Part shown: in pieces, positions 15,427 through 22,790 of the stretch | Layout: each line of letters opens with the position of its first letter | How positions within the stretch are numbered: position 1 is the first letter of the stretch | Assembly: GCA_016190445.1 (NCBI GenBank) | Contig: JACPQL010000016.1 | Span: 1-39,863, forward strand | Direction of reading: 5' to 3' | Origin: Chloroflexota bacterium | GTDB taxonomy: Bacteria; Chloroflexota; Dehalococcoidia; Lucifugimonadales; JACPQL01 | DNA: 39,863 bases | Translations under genes and position numbers: made by a program | Notes under the pieces: generated by a model | The model's database searches: none | Told to the model about the DNA's origin: nothing | The model's input: only the letters and a program-made list of their open reading frames with translations

Positions 15427-17520
15427 GTGGGAATCCTCAAATACGCGCTGGGCTCCAGGTCCCTGGCTTTCGGGGCCATAAGCAGCTCCATAGCGGCGGT
15501 GGCCATAGTGAGCGGCGACGCTCTCCTGTTTGTGGTGGGTGTGGCGGGGCTGGCTGCGGGCACTATCTACGTGTGGCGCACCCACTACGCCGTCTCTAGG
15601 GTCCGGACCGCCGTGTTGCTTCTCCTGCTCCTCGTCCTTTTGGCCTACTTGGGCCGGGATATGCTCTTCTCGTGGACTAGCGACCGAATTCTGCTGGCCC
15701 GCTACCTTGTTTACGGGCTGGTCGTCACCAGCTTTGACCTGCGGACGCGGCGGAACGTCCTGGGCACGCTGGTCGTGGCGGGGCTGCTCTTCGTGCTGCT
15801 CAGCGAGGTTGCCTTCGGCCTTTGGTTCCCGGTCCTGATGGCCGTCTTCATGCTGCTGGCGCTGGCGGCGGCCACGGTGGGCCATGCGGAGGAGGAGTCA
15901 GCCAGCGGTGTGGTAGTGGTGGGTGGAGGTAGCCGGCTGGCCGCGGGCAAGGTCTGGGTGGTTTTCGCCTTCGGGTTCATGCTGCTGGCCGCTGGCATCT
16001 TCCTGCTGATGCCTCGGTTCGGGTTCGGCGGTGGCCTGGCCCAGGCGAGCTGGCTTCCCAGCAGGATTGACCTGACCCGAGGCGGCCCTGCTGGGCTCCC
16101 CAGCAGGCCCAGCGCCTCGGTGTCGGCGGAGATACTCATCTCGTCCCAGGGTGCGAGGGCAGGCAGCAGCCGGTACGTTACCCTGGGCTATGTGGGCTCC
16201 GCTGCCGATGCCGTGGTGATGCATGTGCGGAGCCCGGTGGCAAGCTACTGGCGGGGCTCGGTCCTGGACGTGTACGACGGTGCGGGTTGGCTGCCCTCGG
16301 TATCGCGAATGAATCTGGTAAACGAGGGCCGGGGCGAAATGGTGTTCCCCGACTCCGACCTAACCCCCCTGGGCCGAAGATGGTACTCTCAGACCTACTA
16401 TCTGATGGCGGACCAGCCCAACGCACTGTTTACCGGCTACAACCCTGGGCGGGTCTATCTACCTCAGACCGCTCAGATCTCTCTGGAGCGGGGCATAGTG
16501 TACCGGGCGGTCTCTCTGTTGCCCCGTGTCACCCCTGGGCTGCTACGCCGCGACACCGCCGACGTTGACGACCTGGCCCATCTGGGCCTGCCCCCCATCA
16601 CCGATAGGACCGCCGCTCTGGCCGAGTCCATCGTGGCTGGCGCCCCTACGGACTACGACAAGGCGGTGCGCCTGGAGCAGTTCTTGCTGGAAAGCTACCC
16701 CTACGACCTGACGGTAGAGCCGGTGCCGCCAGGGCGCGACGCCGTGGACTTCTTTCTCTTTGAGCAGCAGGCTGGCTACTGCGCTCAGTTTGCCACAGCC
16801 ATGGCGGTCATGGCCAGGCAAGTAGGCCTACCGGCACGGGTGGCCATTGGCTACCTGCCTGGGGTGTATGACCCCATGACTGGCGCCTACGCCGTTCGGG
16901 TGGGCGATGCCCACGCCTGGGTGGAGATACACTTCCAGAATAGGGGCTGGATAGCCTTCGACCCAACGCCCAGGTCCGATGTGGCCCTGGGTGGTGGTAG
17001 GAGTTGGGCCTCCCTGGGCCTGCTGGGACTGGCAGGCCCAGGACTCAGCAGCGCTGCCTCATCGCTGGGCAAGAGCTGGCTTCCCGGTGGGTTCCCCACG
17101 CTTGGCTGGGGCTGGCTGGCCGTCGCTGGCGTTGCCCTCGTGATCGCGGGCTCTCTGGCTGCCCTGGTTGTGCTGCGCCAAAAGGCGAGGGCAAGTCGGG
17201 ATGTAAGGGGCTATACCGCCCTGGACGGAGAGCACCGGCGGGCCGTGCTGGCAACCTATCGCAGAATGGTCCGCCTGCTGGCCCGGAAGGGCCTGCCACC
17301 TCGTCGGCCTGCCCAGACGCCAGTGGAGTATGCCAGGCTAGTGGCCCCGCGGCTTGACGGGGGCAGAGAGACGGTGGAGTGGCTGAGCCAGGCTGCCAGT
17401 GCCGCCGCCTACGATCCCGCCCCCATCAGCCCGTCGGTGTCCACGGAGGCCAGCGACAAGCTGACGGCCCTGCGGCGGACGCTGGCCATCAGGGCAAGGT
17501 CGCTGGCCCCCGTGCGTTGA
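15427..17520 (+). CDS. TgpA-like transmembrane transglutaminase (DUF3488/transglutaminase-like/DUF4129)
   Basis: A 697-residue protein. About six hydrophobic segments occupy residues 15-200 (for example VRTAVLLLLLLVLLAYLG). A large extracytoplasmic part follows, with the transglutaminase core at about 400-520: the Cys is in EQQAGYCAQFATAMAVMARQ, the His in VGDAHAWVEIHFQ and the Asp in WIAFDPTP, so the triad is complete. One more membrane segment (LAVAGVALVIAGSLAALVVL) and a cytoplasmic tail of the DUF4129 kind end the protein. Such proteins usually follow MoxR and DUF58 genes, as here, and may crosslink or process cell-surface proteins; the substrate is unknown. It starts at GTG 15427, 3 bases after DUF58. 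A hairpin between it and the convergent propeller gene probably ends the operon. Confidence 0.92.
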   Translation: MGILKYALGSRSLAFGAISSSIAAVAIVSGDALLFVVGVAGLAAGTIYVWRTHYAVSRVRTAVLLLLLLVLLAYLGRDMLFSWTSDRILLARYLVYGLVVTSFDLRTRRNVLGTLVVAGLLFVLLSEVAFGLWFPVLMAVFMLLALAAATVGHAEEESASGVVVVGGGSRLAAGKVWVVFAFGFMLLAAGIFLLMPRFGFGGGLAQASWLPSRIDLTRGGPAGLPSRPSASVSAEILISSQGARAGSSRYVTLGYVGSAADAVVMHVRSPVASYWRGSVLDVYDGAGWLPSVSRMNLVNEGRGEMVFPDSDLTPLGRRWYSQTYYLMADQPNALFTGYNPGRVYLPQTAQISLERGIVYRAVSLLPRVTPGLLRRDTADVDDLAHLGLPPITDRTAALAESIVAGAPTDYDKAVRLEQFLLESYPYDLTVEPVPPGRDAVDFFLFEQQAGYCAQFATAMAVMARQVGLPARVAIGYLPGVYDPMTGAYAVRVGDAHAWVEIHFQNRGWIAFDPTPRSDVALGGGRSWASLGLLGLAGPGLSSAASSLGKSWLPGGFPTLGWGWLAVAGVALVIAGSLAALVVLRQKARASRDVRGYTALDGEHRRAVLATYRRMVRLLARKGLPPRRPAQTPVEYARLVAPRLDGGRETVEWLSQAASAAAYDPAPISPSVSTEASDKLTALRRTLAIRARSLAPVR

Positions 17521-17535
17521 TTGCAGTGGGACAAT

Positions 17536-17554
17536 GCTCTATCGCGGGTAGAGC
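17536..17554. terminator. Hairpin between convergent transglutaminase and propeller genes
   Basis: GCTCTA and TAGAGC pair across a 7-base loop in the 33-base gap between the two stop codons. It could terminate both ways. No T-run. Confidence 0.4.
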
Positions 17555-18423
17555 TACACCCTTTGGAACTTCTGGAGTGCCCCGCCGCCACTCGCGGCGC
17601 AGGTGTAGATGCTACCCTGGGAGTCCACACCTATGCCGTGGGGCGCCACGAACTTGGTGCCCTGTTCGCCACTCCGCCAGCGGGTTATGAGGGTGCCGTC
17701 CAGGGTCCAGAGGCTTAGCCCACCCTCCACACGGTCCCGCCCCAGCTCCCCTACGAACACCACGTCGTTGACAATGGAGAGGTCGGCAGGCCGGGCCAAG
17801 TCTGTCCACTGGGCCAGGAACTTGCCGTTGGTGTCGAATATCTGGATGCGGCTGTTTTCTCTGTCCGCGATGAAAACCCGGCTGTTCTTGTCAACCCACA
17901 CGTTGTGAAGAAGGGAGAACTCGCCCGGGCCCGTCCCCTCCTTGCCCCAGGAGAGGAGGAGCTTGCCGTCGGGGCTGAACTTGTGGACGCGATGTCCGCC
18001 GTAGCCATCGGACACGAACATCTCGCCGTTGGGGGCTAGGGCCAGCCCGGAGGGCATGTTGAAGGGGTCGCCCCGGAAGGAGGGTGCAGGTGCCAGCTTC
18101 TTGCCCAGCGTCTGTAGCGCCTTCCCGTCAGGGGTATAGTGGGTGACGATGTGGTAGTCGCGGTCCACTAGCCAGATGCTGTCGTCGGGGGCGATGAAGA
18201 TGCCGTGGGGATTGGCGGAGAAGGTTCCCTCTCCCCATGAGGTGATGAAGTTGCCGTTCTTGTCCCAGACCGTCAGCGGATGGGCGCCCCTGCTAAAGAC
18301 GTGCACTTCGTCCTTGGAGTTGACCGCGGCATCGCACACCGGGCCAAGATTCCAGTGCCTGGGCAGCTTGGCCCAAGTGGCCACCAACTCGTACTTGTAT
18401 TTGCCCGAGCCAAATGTAGCCAC
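17554..18423 (-). CDS. NHL-repeat beta-propeller protein
   Basis: A 289-residue protein made of NHL-type blades: repeated P-x-GI/GLA openings (NPHGIFIAPDDSIWLVD, MPSGLALAPNGEMFVSDGYG, HNVWVDKNSRVFIADRENSR, APHGIGVDSQGSIYT) and F-x-x-(D/N)GK-x-L edges. It resembles the lyase domain of peptidyl-alpha-hydroxyglycine amidating enzymes and other six-bladed propellers, but I cannot assign an activity. I chose GTG 18423: AAAGGGGGTGAG lies just before it and the propeller starts about 12 residues in. The longer frame from TTG 18564 would add 47 residues without a signal peptide and run close to the divergent DUF35 gene. With this start it has no secretion signal, which is unusual for the family and leaves location open. 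Confidence 0.75.
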   Translation of the reverse strand: MATFGSGKYKYELVATWAKLPRHWNLGPVCDAAVNSKDEVHVFSRGAHPLTVWDKNGNFITSWGEGTFSANPHGIFIAPDDSIWLVDRDYHIVTHYTPDGKALQTLGKKLAPAPSFRGDPFNMPSGLALAPNGEMFVSDGYGGHRVHKFSPDGKLLLSWGKEGTGPGEFSLLHNVWVDKNSRVFIADRENSRIQIFDTNGKFLAQWTDLARPADLSIVNDVVFVGELGRDRVEGGLSLWTLDGTLITRWRSGEQGTKFVAPHGIGVDSQGSIYTCAASGGGALQKFQRV

Positions 18424-18569
18424 TGGCTCACCCCCTTTCTTTAATTTGGCAAGACCGTCTTGAGTGTACGTCCCGTCTCGACTGTCGTCAACGCCCGTGG
18501 CTGGAGGAGTTTGACAGAGCGACGGGTCGTGGGTAGACTCACTAGCACCTGCCAGGAGGGACAAAGGTC

Positions 18570-19007
18570 ATGACGATGAAAGAGACCATGGCGCCCTACG
18601 GCGTTCTACCTCAGCCGGACCAGCACACTCAGCCCTTCTGGGACGCGGCCAAGGAGCACAGGCTGGTCATCCAGCGATGTCAGAGGTGCCGCCACTACCA
18701 CCATCCACCGGTGTTCCTGTGCACCAACTGCAACGATCCAAAGGCCACCCTGGCCTTTGAGGGCGTGAGCGGCAGAGGGACCGTCTACGCCCACTACGTC
18801 CACCACTTCAAGAACATCGGTGGGTTTGAGGACAAGGCTCCCTACCCGGTGGTGGCGGTGGAACTGGAGGAGCAACGTGGACTCCTCATGGTCACCAACA
18901 TCTTGCACTGTCCCTACGACCAGCTCCGAGTGGGTATGCCGGTGGAGGTGGTCTTCGAAAAAGCCAGCGACGAGATCACCATCCCGCAGTTCAGGCCACG
19001 CAAGTAA
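18570..19007 (+). CDS. DUF35 zinc-ribbon/OB-fold protein, partner of a thiolase-like enzyme
   Basis: A 145-residue protein of the DUF35 (ACAC-type OB-fold) family. An N-terminal helix (HTQPFWDAAKEHRLVIQRC) leads into a zinc ribbon CQRCRHYHHPPVFLCTNC with all four Cys. The OB-fold follows (GRGTVYAHYVHHF, YPVVAVELEE, RVGMPVEVVFEKA). Such proteins bind thiolase-like or HMG-CoA-synthase-like enzymes and help bind acyl-CoA; in steroid side-chain degradation DUF35 with Ltp2 forms an aldolase. The thiolase-like gene is next on the same strand. AGGAGGG lies 9 bases before the ATG at 18570. Between the two genes is a 228-base gap filled by palindromic repeats. Confidence 0.9.
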   Translation: MTMKETMAPYGVLPQPDQHTQPFWDAAKEHRLVIQRCQRCRHYHHPPVFLCTNCNDPKATLAFEGVSGRGTVYAHYVHHFKNIGGFEDKAPYPVVAVELEEQRGLLMVTNILHCPYDQLRVGMPVEVVFEKASDEITIPQFRPRK

Positions 19008-19058
19008 GTTTGTCATGAAGCTCGCTTCGCCACTCACGAATGAGAATGCGCTTGTGCC

Positions 19059-19200
19059 CGTTCGTGGTGAGCCCCGATGATATCGGGGTCGCGAGTCCTT
19101 CTCGGACCTGTCGAACCACGAGCACTTGATCCGCCGCTCATCCTTCGACAAGTCCGACTGTGTCGAGACTCCGATGAAGTCGGAGCTCAGGACGAGCGGG
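19059..19200. repeat. Two REP-like inverted repeats with inserted mini-palindromes
   Basis: First unit: TTCGTGGT (19061-19068) pairs with ACCACGAG (19115-19122); between the arms lies CCCCGATGATATCGGGG (19072-19088). Second unit: CCGCTCATCCT (starting 19133) pairs with AGGACGAGCGG (ending 19199) and holds CGACTGTGTCG plus a CCGAT/GTCGG hairpin inside. The outer units look like the CTTCGACAAG/CTCAGGACGAGCGG type of intergenic repeat. Confidence 0.75.
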
Positions 19201-19235
19201 CATTTGAGGCATTTTGATAGATGGAGGACGTAGCC

Positions 19236-20438
19236 ATGCCCATCCGGTGGCCAAAAGGCAAGCGGCCCTGCTTTGTGGGAGTGGGGCAGAGCCCCTGTGT
19301 CCGCATTGATATCACGCCCAACTTTGTTCCCCGGAGTCTCTCCGACATCTCCCACGAGGCGGCGACGAAGGCCATCGCCGATGCAGGCTTGACCGCCAAG
19401 GACATAGACGGCATCTCCGTTTTCCCCATGTCGGCGGCCCACGGCGCTGCGGTGGAGCAGCCTGGGGTTGACATGGTGGACGCCGCCCACATGATGCAGG
19501 TCCTGGGACTGGAGAACGTGCGGTGGTACGCGGAGCTCATCGGCCCCATGGCGGTCACTAGCATCATCGAGGCGGCCAACGCCCTGGCCTCCGGCTCCTG
19601 CAACTACGTGCTGGTCTGGCGCTCCCTCCATCACCCCGTGGGAGTCACCTATCGCCGTATTCGGTCCACCACCGCCGGCCAGGAGGCCCAGTTCAGGCTC
19701 CCCTACGGGTACGACAGCTACCAGGCCCTCCACCATACGCGCTACATGGAGAAGTACGGGGCGACCCGCGAGGAGATGGGCGCCTGGATAGTCCACTCCA
19801 ACCGCAACGCCCAGATCAACGAGAACTCCGTGTGGAGGGGGAAGACTATCACCCTTGAGCAGTATATGAAAGCCCGGTTCATCTCCTACCCCATGTGCCT
19901 CTACGACTACGACATGCCGGTGGACGTGTGCGCCTGCGTGATCATTACCACTGAGGACCGGGCCAAGGATACCCCTCACCCCGGTGGCTACATAGCTGGG
20001 TATGGCCTGAGCCCTTACAACAAACTGAAGGGAGGGGTTGTCCCGCCCCTGGAGGAGCTTTACGAGATGAACTCGCTCCTGGCCAGGAACATGTACGAGA
20101 GCGCGGGAATGGGCCCCAAGGACGTAGATGTTGCCCAGATTTACGACGGGTTCAGCCCTATGGTGTGGACGTGGCTGGAGGTTTTTGGGTTCTGCGGCGT
20201 GGGGGAGGCCCACCTGTGGACCCAGGGGGGACGCGTGGCCATAGACGGTGAGATGCCTATCAACACCTTCGGGGGCAGCCTGGGCGAGGGCAGGATCCAT
20301 GGCATGGGCCACATCACGGAGACTGCCCGGCAGATGATGGGCACGGCGGGGCCCAGTCAGGTGAAGGGCGCCGAGGTGGCCCTCTGCCAGGTGGGCACCT
20401 TCTTGGGTGGTGCCAGCTTCATTTGTACCAGGGAGTAG
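19236..20438 (+). CDS. Thiolase-fold protein without the usual nucleophile (Ltp2/lipid-transfer type)
   Basis: A 400-residue member of the thiolase superfamily in the lipid-transfer/SCP-x branch: AATKAIADAGLTAKDIDGIS, then ANALASGSCNYVLVWRS, VAQIYDGFSPMVWTWLE and an NTFGGSLGEGRIHGMGH end. In true thiolases a Cys nucleophile stands about 15 residues before the A-x-A-I-A-S-G helix; here that stretch is YAELIGPMAVTS with no Cys. Lack of this Cys together with an upstream DUF35 gene is the pattern of Ltp2-type aldolases that cleave steroid or branched side chains; the Tyr in YDGF is at a plausible catalytic position. So I infer a retro-aldolase or a non-catalytic carrier rather than a thiolase. 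ATG 19236 has GGAGG 8 bases upstream and is preferred over ATG 19221. Confidence 0.85.
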   Translation: MPIRWPKGKRPCFVGVGQSPCVRIDITPNFVPRSLSDISHEAATKAIADAGLTAKDIDGISVFPMSAAHGAAVEQPGVDMVDAAHMMQVLGLENVRWYAELIGPMAVTSIIEAANALASGSCNYVLVWRSLHHPVGVTYRRIRSTTAGQEAQFRLPYGYDSYQALHHTRYMEKYGATREEMGAWIVHSNRNAQINENSVWRGKTITLEQYMKARFISYPMCLYDYDMPVDVCACVIITTEDRAKDTPHPGGYIAGYGLSPYNKLKGGVVPPLEELYEMNSLLARNMYESAGMGPKDVDVAQIYDGFSPMVWTWLEVFGFCGVGEAHLWTQGGRVAIDGEMPINTFGGSLGEGRIHGMGHITETARQMMGTAGPSQVKGAEVALCQVGTFLGGASFICTRE

Positions 20439-20498
20439 AGGCCGCGACTGGCTGGGGAAAGCGTTGGCTACCCCAGGCACGGGAAAGGAGGCGTGGAG

Positions 20499-21677
20499 AT
20501 GGACTTTAGCTTTACGCCGGAGGAGGAGAGCTTTCGCGGGCAGGTGGAGGAGTTCCTGCGCAGGGAACTCCCTGCCGATTGGCAGGAGAAAGAGGGACTC
20601 CTCGACTATGAGGAGGCGGATTCGGCTATCTTTGCCAACGAGTTCCGCAAGAAGCTGGCCCACCAGGGTTGGTTGACCATGGCTTGGCCCAAGGAGTATG
20701 GCGGCCAGGGCGCGTCCCCCACTAGGCAGCTAGTTTTCAAGGAAGTCACCTCTTATTGGGACGTACCGGCGTCTGACAACGCAGTAAACATGGTGGGCCC
20801 CATCCTGATGATGCACGGCTCGGAGGAGCAGAAGAGGGCCTATCTCCCTGGCATATCGCAGGCCCGGTGGCGGTGGGCACAAGGGTACTCGGAGCCGGAG
20901 CACGGCTCAGACCTGGCTAGCCTGGAGACCAGGGCGGTGGAGGACGGCGACGACTTTGTCATAAATGGGGCCAAGGTCTGGAACGGGGCCCACGGCGGCG
21001 CTGACATGATGTTCCTCCTGGCACGCACCAATACGGAGGTGCGCAAGCACCGGGGCATCTCCTTCTTCCTTCTGGACATGAAGTCCCCCGGCATCACCGT
21101 GACCAAAATCCCCATGATGTGGGGCAGGAGCCGGGCCCTGGTGACATTTGACGACGTGCGGGTGCCCAAGGCCAACGTCGTGGGCGAGAAGGACATGGGC
21201 TGGTACGTGGGGGCAGCCTTGCTGGACTTTGAGCGCTCCGGGGTCCAGTTCTATGCCCCGGTCAAGCGTATCCTGGACCTGCTCATCAAGTACGGCAAGG
21301 AGACCAGGTACGACAACGGAACGGTTCTGGACCGACCGGGGATCCGGCGGGAGCTGGTGGACTGCTACATTGAGTCGGAGGCCCTGAAGCTGGTCTGCTA
21401 CAACATCGCCTGGATGCAGGGCCAGGGCATGGTGCCCAACAAGGAGGCCTCCGTCTGCAAGATCTTCGGCCCGGAGCTCCGCCAGCGCACCTACAGGCTG
21501 GGGTTGAGGATGCTGGGCCCGCTGGCCCAGCTTGAGCCCGGCTCCAAATGGGCGCCCCTGCGCGGCAGGATCGAGAACGGCTATTTGATAGCTTTCGGCG
21601 GCTCCATCGGCGGTGGCACCTCAGAGGTCAACCGGAACGTCATCGCCATGCGGGGCCTGGGCCTCCCCAGGGGCTAG
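20499..21677 (+). CDS. Acyl-CoA dehydrogenase
   Basis: A 392-residue flavoprotein. N-terminal helical part: FRGQVEEFLRRELPADW and WLTMAWPKEYGGQG. Middle beta domain: WAQGYSEPEHGSDLASLETRA, FVINGAKVWNGAHGGADMM. C-terminal helices end in GGSIGGGTSEVNRNVIAMRG. The family's catalytic Glu, when it is in the Y-E-G-T-S-E motif, would be at the IGGGTSE site, where Gly stands instead, as in several steroid or terpenoid-type FadE proteins that place the Glu elsewhere. It would oxidise an acyl-CoA to the enoyl-CoA with FAD, passing electrons to ETF. Together with the DUF35 and thiolase-like genes it forms a small fatty-acid or side-chain degradation operon. AAAGGAGG precedes ATG 20499 by 7 bases. Confidence 0.93.
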   Translation: MDFSFTPEEESFRGQVEEFLRRELPADWQEKEGLLDYEEADSAIFANEFRKKLAHQGWLTMAWPKEYGGQGASPTRQLVFKEVTSYWDVPASDNAVNMVGPILMMHGSEEQKRAYLPGISQARWRWAQGYSEPEHGSDLASLETRAVEDGDDFVINGAKVWNGAHGGADMMFLLARTNTEVRKHRGISFFLLDMKSPGITVTKIPMMWGRSRALVTFDDVRVPKANVVGEKDMGWYVGAALLDFERSGVQFYAPVKRILDLLIKYGKETRYDNGTVLDRPGIRRELVDCYIESEALKLVCYNIAWMQGQGMVPNKEASVCKIFGPELRQRTYRLGLRMLGPLAQLEPGSKWAPLRGRIENGYLIAFGGSIGGGTSEVNRNVIAMRGLGLPRG

Positions 21678-21772
21678 GGGCTACTCCGAAATGCTCTGAG
21701 GCACCGCCCCCTTTATGGTCATTCTGAAAGTGGCGCGTCGGAGCGAAACAACCTACAGACGATAGCTTCCCT

Positions 21773-21820
21773 GTGGCCTGATCTGGTGCCCAGGCTGAGG
21801 CAACCCTTGGCTGGTCAAGG
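21773..21820 (+). repeat. Dispersed repeat R1 (partial copy)
   Basis: GATCTGGTGCCCAGGCTGAG and its flanks match the second half of the repeats at 22570, 27555 and 30794. The tRNA-like first half is missing or too diverged to see. Confidence 0.55.
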
Positions 21821-21850
21821 GGATGGGCCTAGCGGCGAGCCGGGTCTTGA

Positions 21851-21880
21851 TTGACGCTCAGCATGATGGCTGCTATCATG
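21851..21880 (+). promoter_or_regulatory. vapBC promoter with overlapping operator
   Basis: TTGACG (21851-21856), a 17-base spacer and TATCAT (21874-21879) make a sigma-70 promoter whose start falls at about 21886, the A of the antitoxin ATG. CATGAT (21862-21867) and ATCATG (21875-21880) form an inverted repeat that covers the -10 box, the expected place for autorepression by the antitoxin. Confidence 0.55.
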
Positions 21881-21885
21881 ATGCC

Positions 21886-22110
21886 ATGGAACGCACCACT
21901 ATTTCCATTCCTGACGAATTGCTACAGCGCCTGCGAGTGATCGCCGCAGAGCGGCGCACGTCCATTGCCGCCCTGGTCCGAGAGGCTTTGGAAGAGAAGA
22001 CCAGGAGTTACCGCCCACGACCGCGAAGTTGGGGTATCGGCGCCTCGGGGCACACAGACACCGCGAGCAAAGCGGGTGACATGCGGCCAGAGCCTCGGTC
22101 ATGGCGCTAG
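21886..22110 (+). CDS. Ribbon-helix-helix antitoxin (VapB-like)
   Basis: A 74-residue protein. MERTTISIPDELLQRLRVIA followed by ERRTSIAALVREALEEK is a standard ribbon-helix-helix: a beta strand at residues 2-8 and two helices, the CopG/Arc type. The tail (residues 45-74) is Pro/Arg-rich and disordered-looking, as in antitoxins that wrap the toxin. I chose ATG 21886 because the fold starts there and no ribosome binding site precedes it; the promoter position suggests a leaderless message. The gene overlaps the toxin start by 10 bases. Confidence 0.85.
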   Translation: MERTTISIPDELLQRLRVIAAERRTSIAALVREALEEKTRSYRPRPRSWGIGASGHTDTASKAGDMRPEPRSWR

Positions 22111-22526
22111 TCCTGGACACCGGGCCGCTGTACGCGACCCTCGACCGGAACGATGCCCAGTACCGGCGTTGCCTTGATCTTTTGCAGGACACTCTGGAGC
22201 CCCTGGTGATCCCCGCACCTGTCCTGGTCGAAGTGGACTGGCTAGTGCACACCAGGCTTCACGCCGGAGTCTTCCTTGCCCTTCTCGATGACATCGTTGC
22301 CGGCGCCTACCGTGTGGAGGAGTTGCAGCCCGAGGACTACCGCCGCATCCGCGAACTCTGTGACCGTTACGCTGATGCCGACGTGGGGTTTGTGGACGCC
22401 GCGGTCCTTGCACTCGTCGAGCGGCTCAACGAGCCGAAGCTGGCTACACTTGACCACCGCCACTTCCGCGTTCTCCGGCCCCGCCATGTCGACGCCCTGC
22501 GGCTCCTTCCGGAAGAGCAGGCGTGA
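22101..22526 (+). CDS. PIN-domain toxin (VapC-like)
   Basis: A 141-residue PIN-domain ribonuclease. LVLDTGPLYATLD carries the first Asp, PAPVLVEVDWLV the conserved Glu, and DADVGFVDAAVLALVE two more acidic residues; LATLDHRHF adds the last Asp. This set of four or five acidic residues binds magnesium and cleaves RNA. Its start overlaps the antitoxin stop, the classical translational coupling of vapBC pairs. It belongs to the accessory stretch between repeats R1 and R2. Confidence 0.88.
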   Translation: MALVLDTGPLYATLDRNDAQYRRCLDLLQDTLEPLVIPAPVLVEVDWLVHTRLHAGVFLALLDDIVAGAYRVEELQPEDYRRIRELCDRYADADVGFVDAAVLALVERLNEPKLATLDHRHFRVLRPRHVDALRLLPEEQA

Positions 22527-22569
22527 CGGGTGGATTGGGGTGGGAGGAAGAAGCGCAGAGTGGGCCACC

Positions 22570-22640
22570 CCGGACAGCACTCGAACCTTCTCCGGCCTGG
22601 GCTGATGCCCAGGCTGAGGCAACTGCTGGCCCAGCTCGAC
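22570..22640 (+). repeat. Dispersed repeat R2
   Basis: Begins as an antisense tRNA 3'-end look-alike (GGACAGCACTCGAACC) and continues with TGATGCCCAGGCTGAGGCAA, which matches R1, R3 and R4. Same orientation as R1. It separates vapBC from the HEPN gene. Confidence 0.65.
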
Positions 22641-22687
22641 TATTTGCTGCGTCCATCGCGCTAGATATTTCAGGCGCATCACAGAGA

Positions 22688-22790
22688 GCTAGTGTAGTGT
22701 CTCGTATATGATCTTACAACGGGCGACCTCACGATGCGCTGGCGGCGAAGCCGATTGATTGTCAATCTGTTTGAGAGACACTACACTAGC
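22688..22790. repeat. Perfect 16-bp inverted repeat around the HEPN gene 3' end
   Basis: GCTAGTGTAGTGTCTC (22688-22703) and GAGACACTACACTAGC (22775-22790) are exact reverse complements 71 bases apart. The unit contains the last codons of the HEPN gene. TA dinucleotides stand one base inside each end. It could be a small MITE-like element or a duplicated gene end. Confidence 0.75.

Noticed and set aside
18606-20663. 685-codon open frame on the minus strand
   Set aside because: It runs antisense across the DUF35, thiolase-like and part of the dehydrogenase genes, all of which are recognisable families. High GC makes such long shadow frames common.
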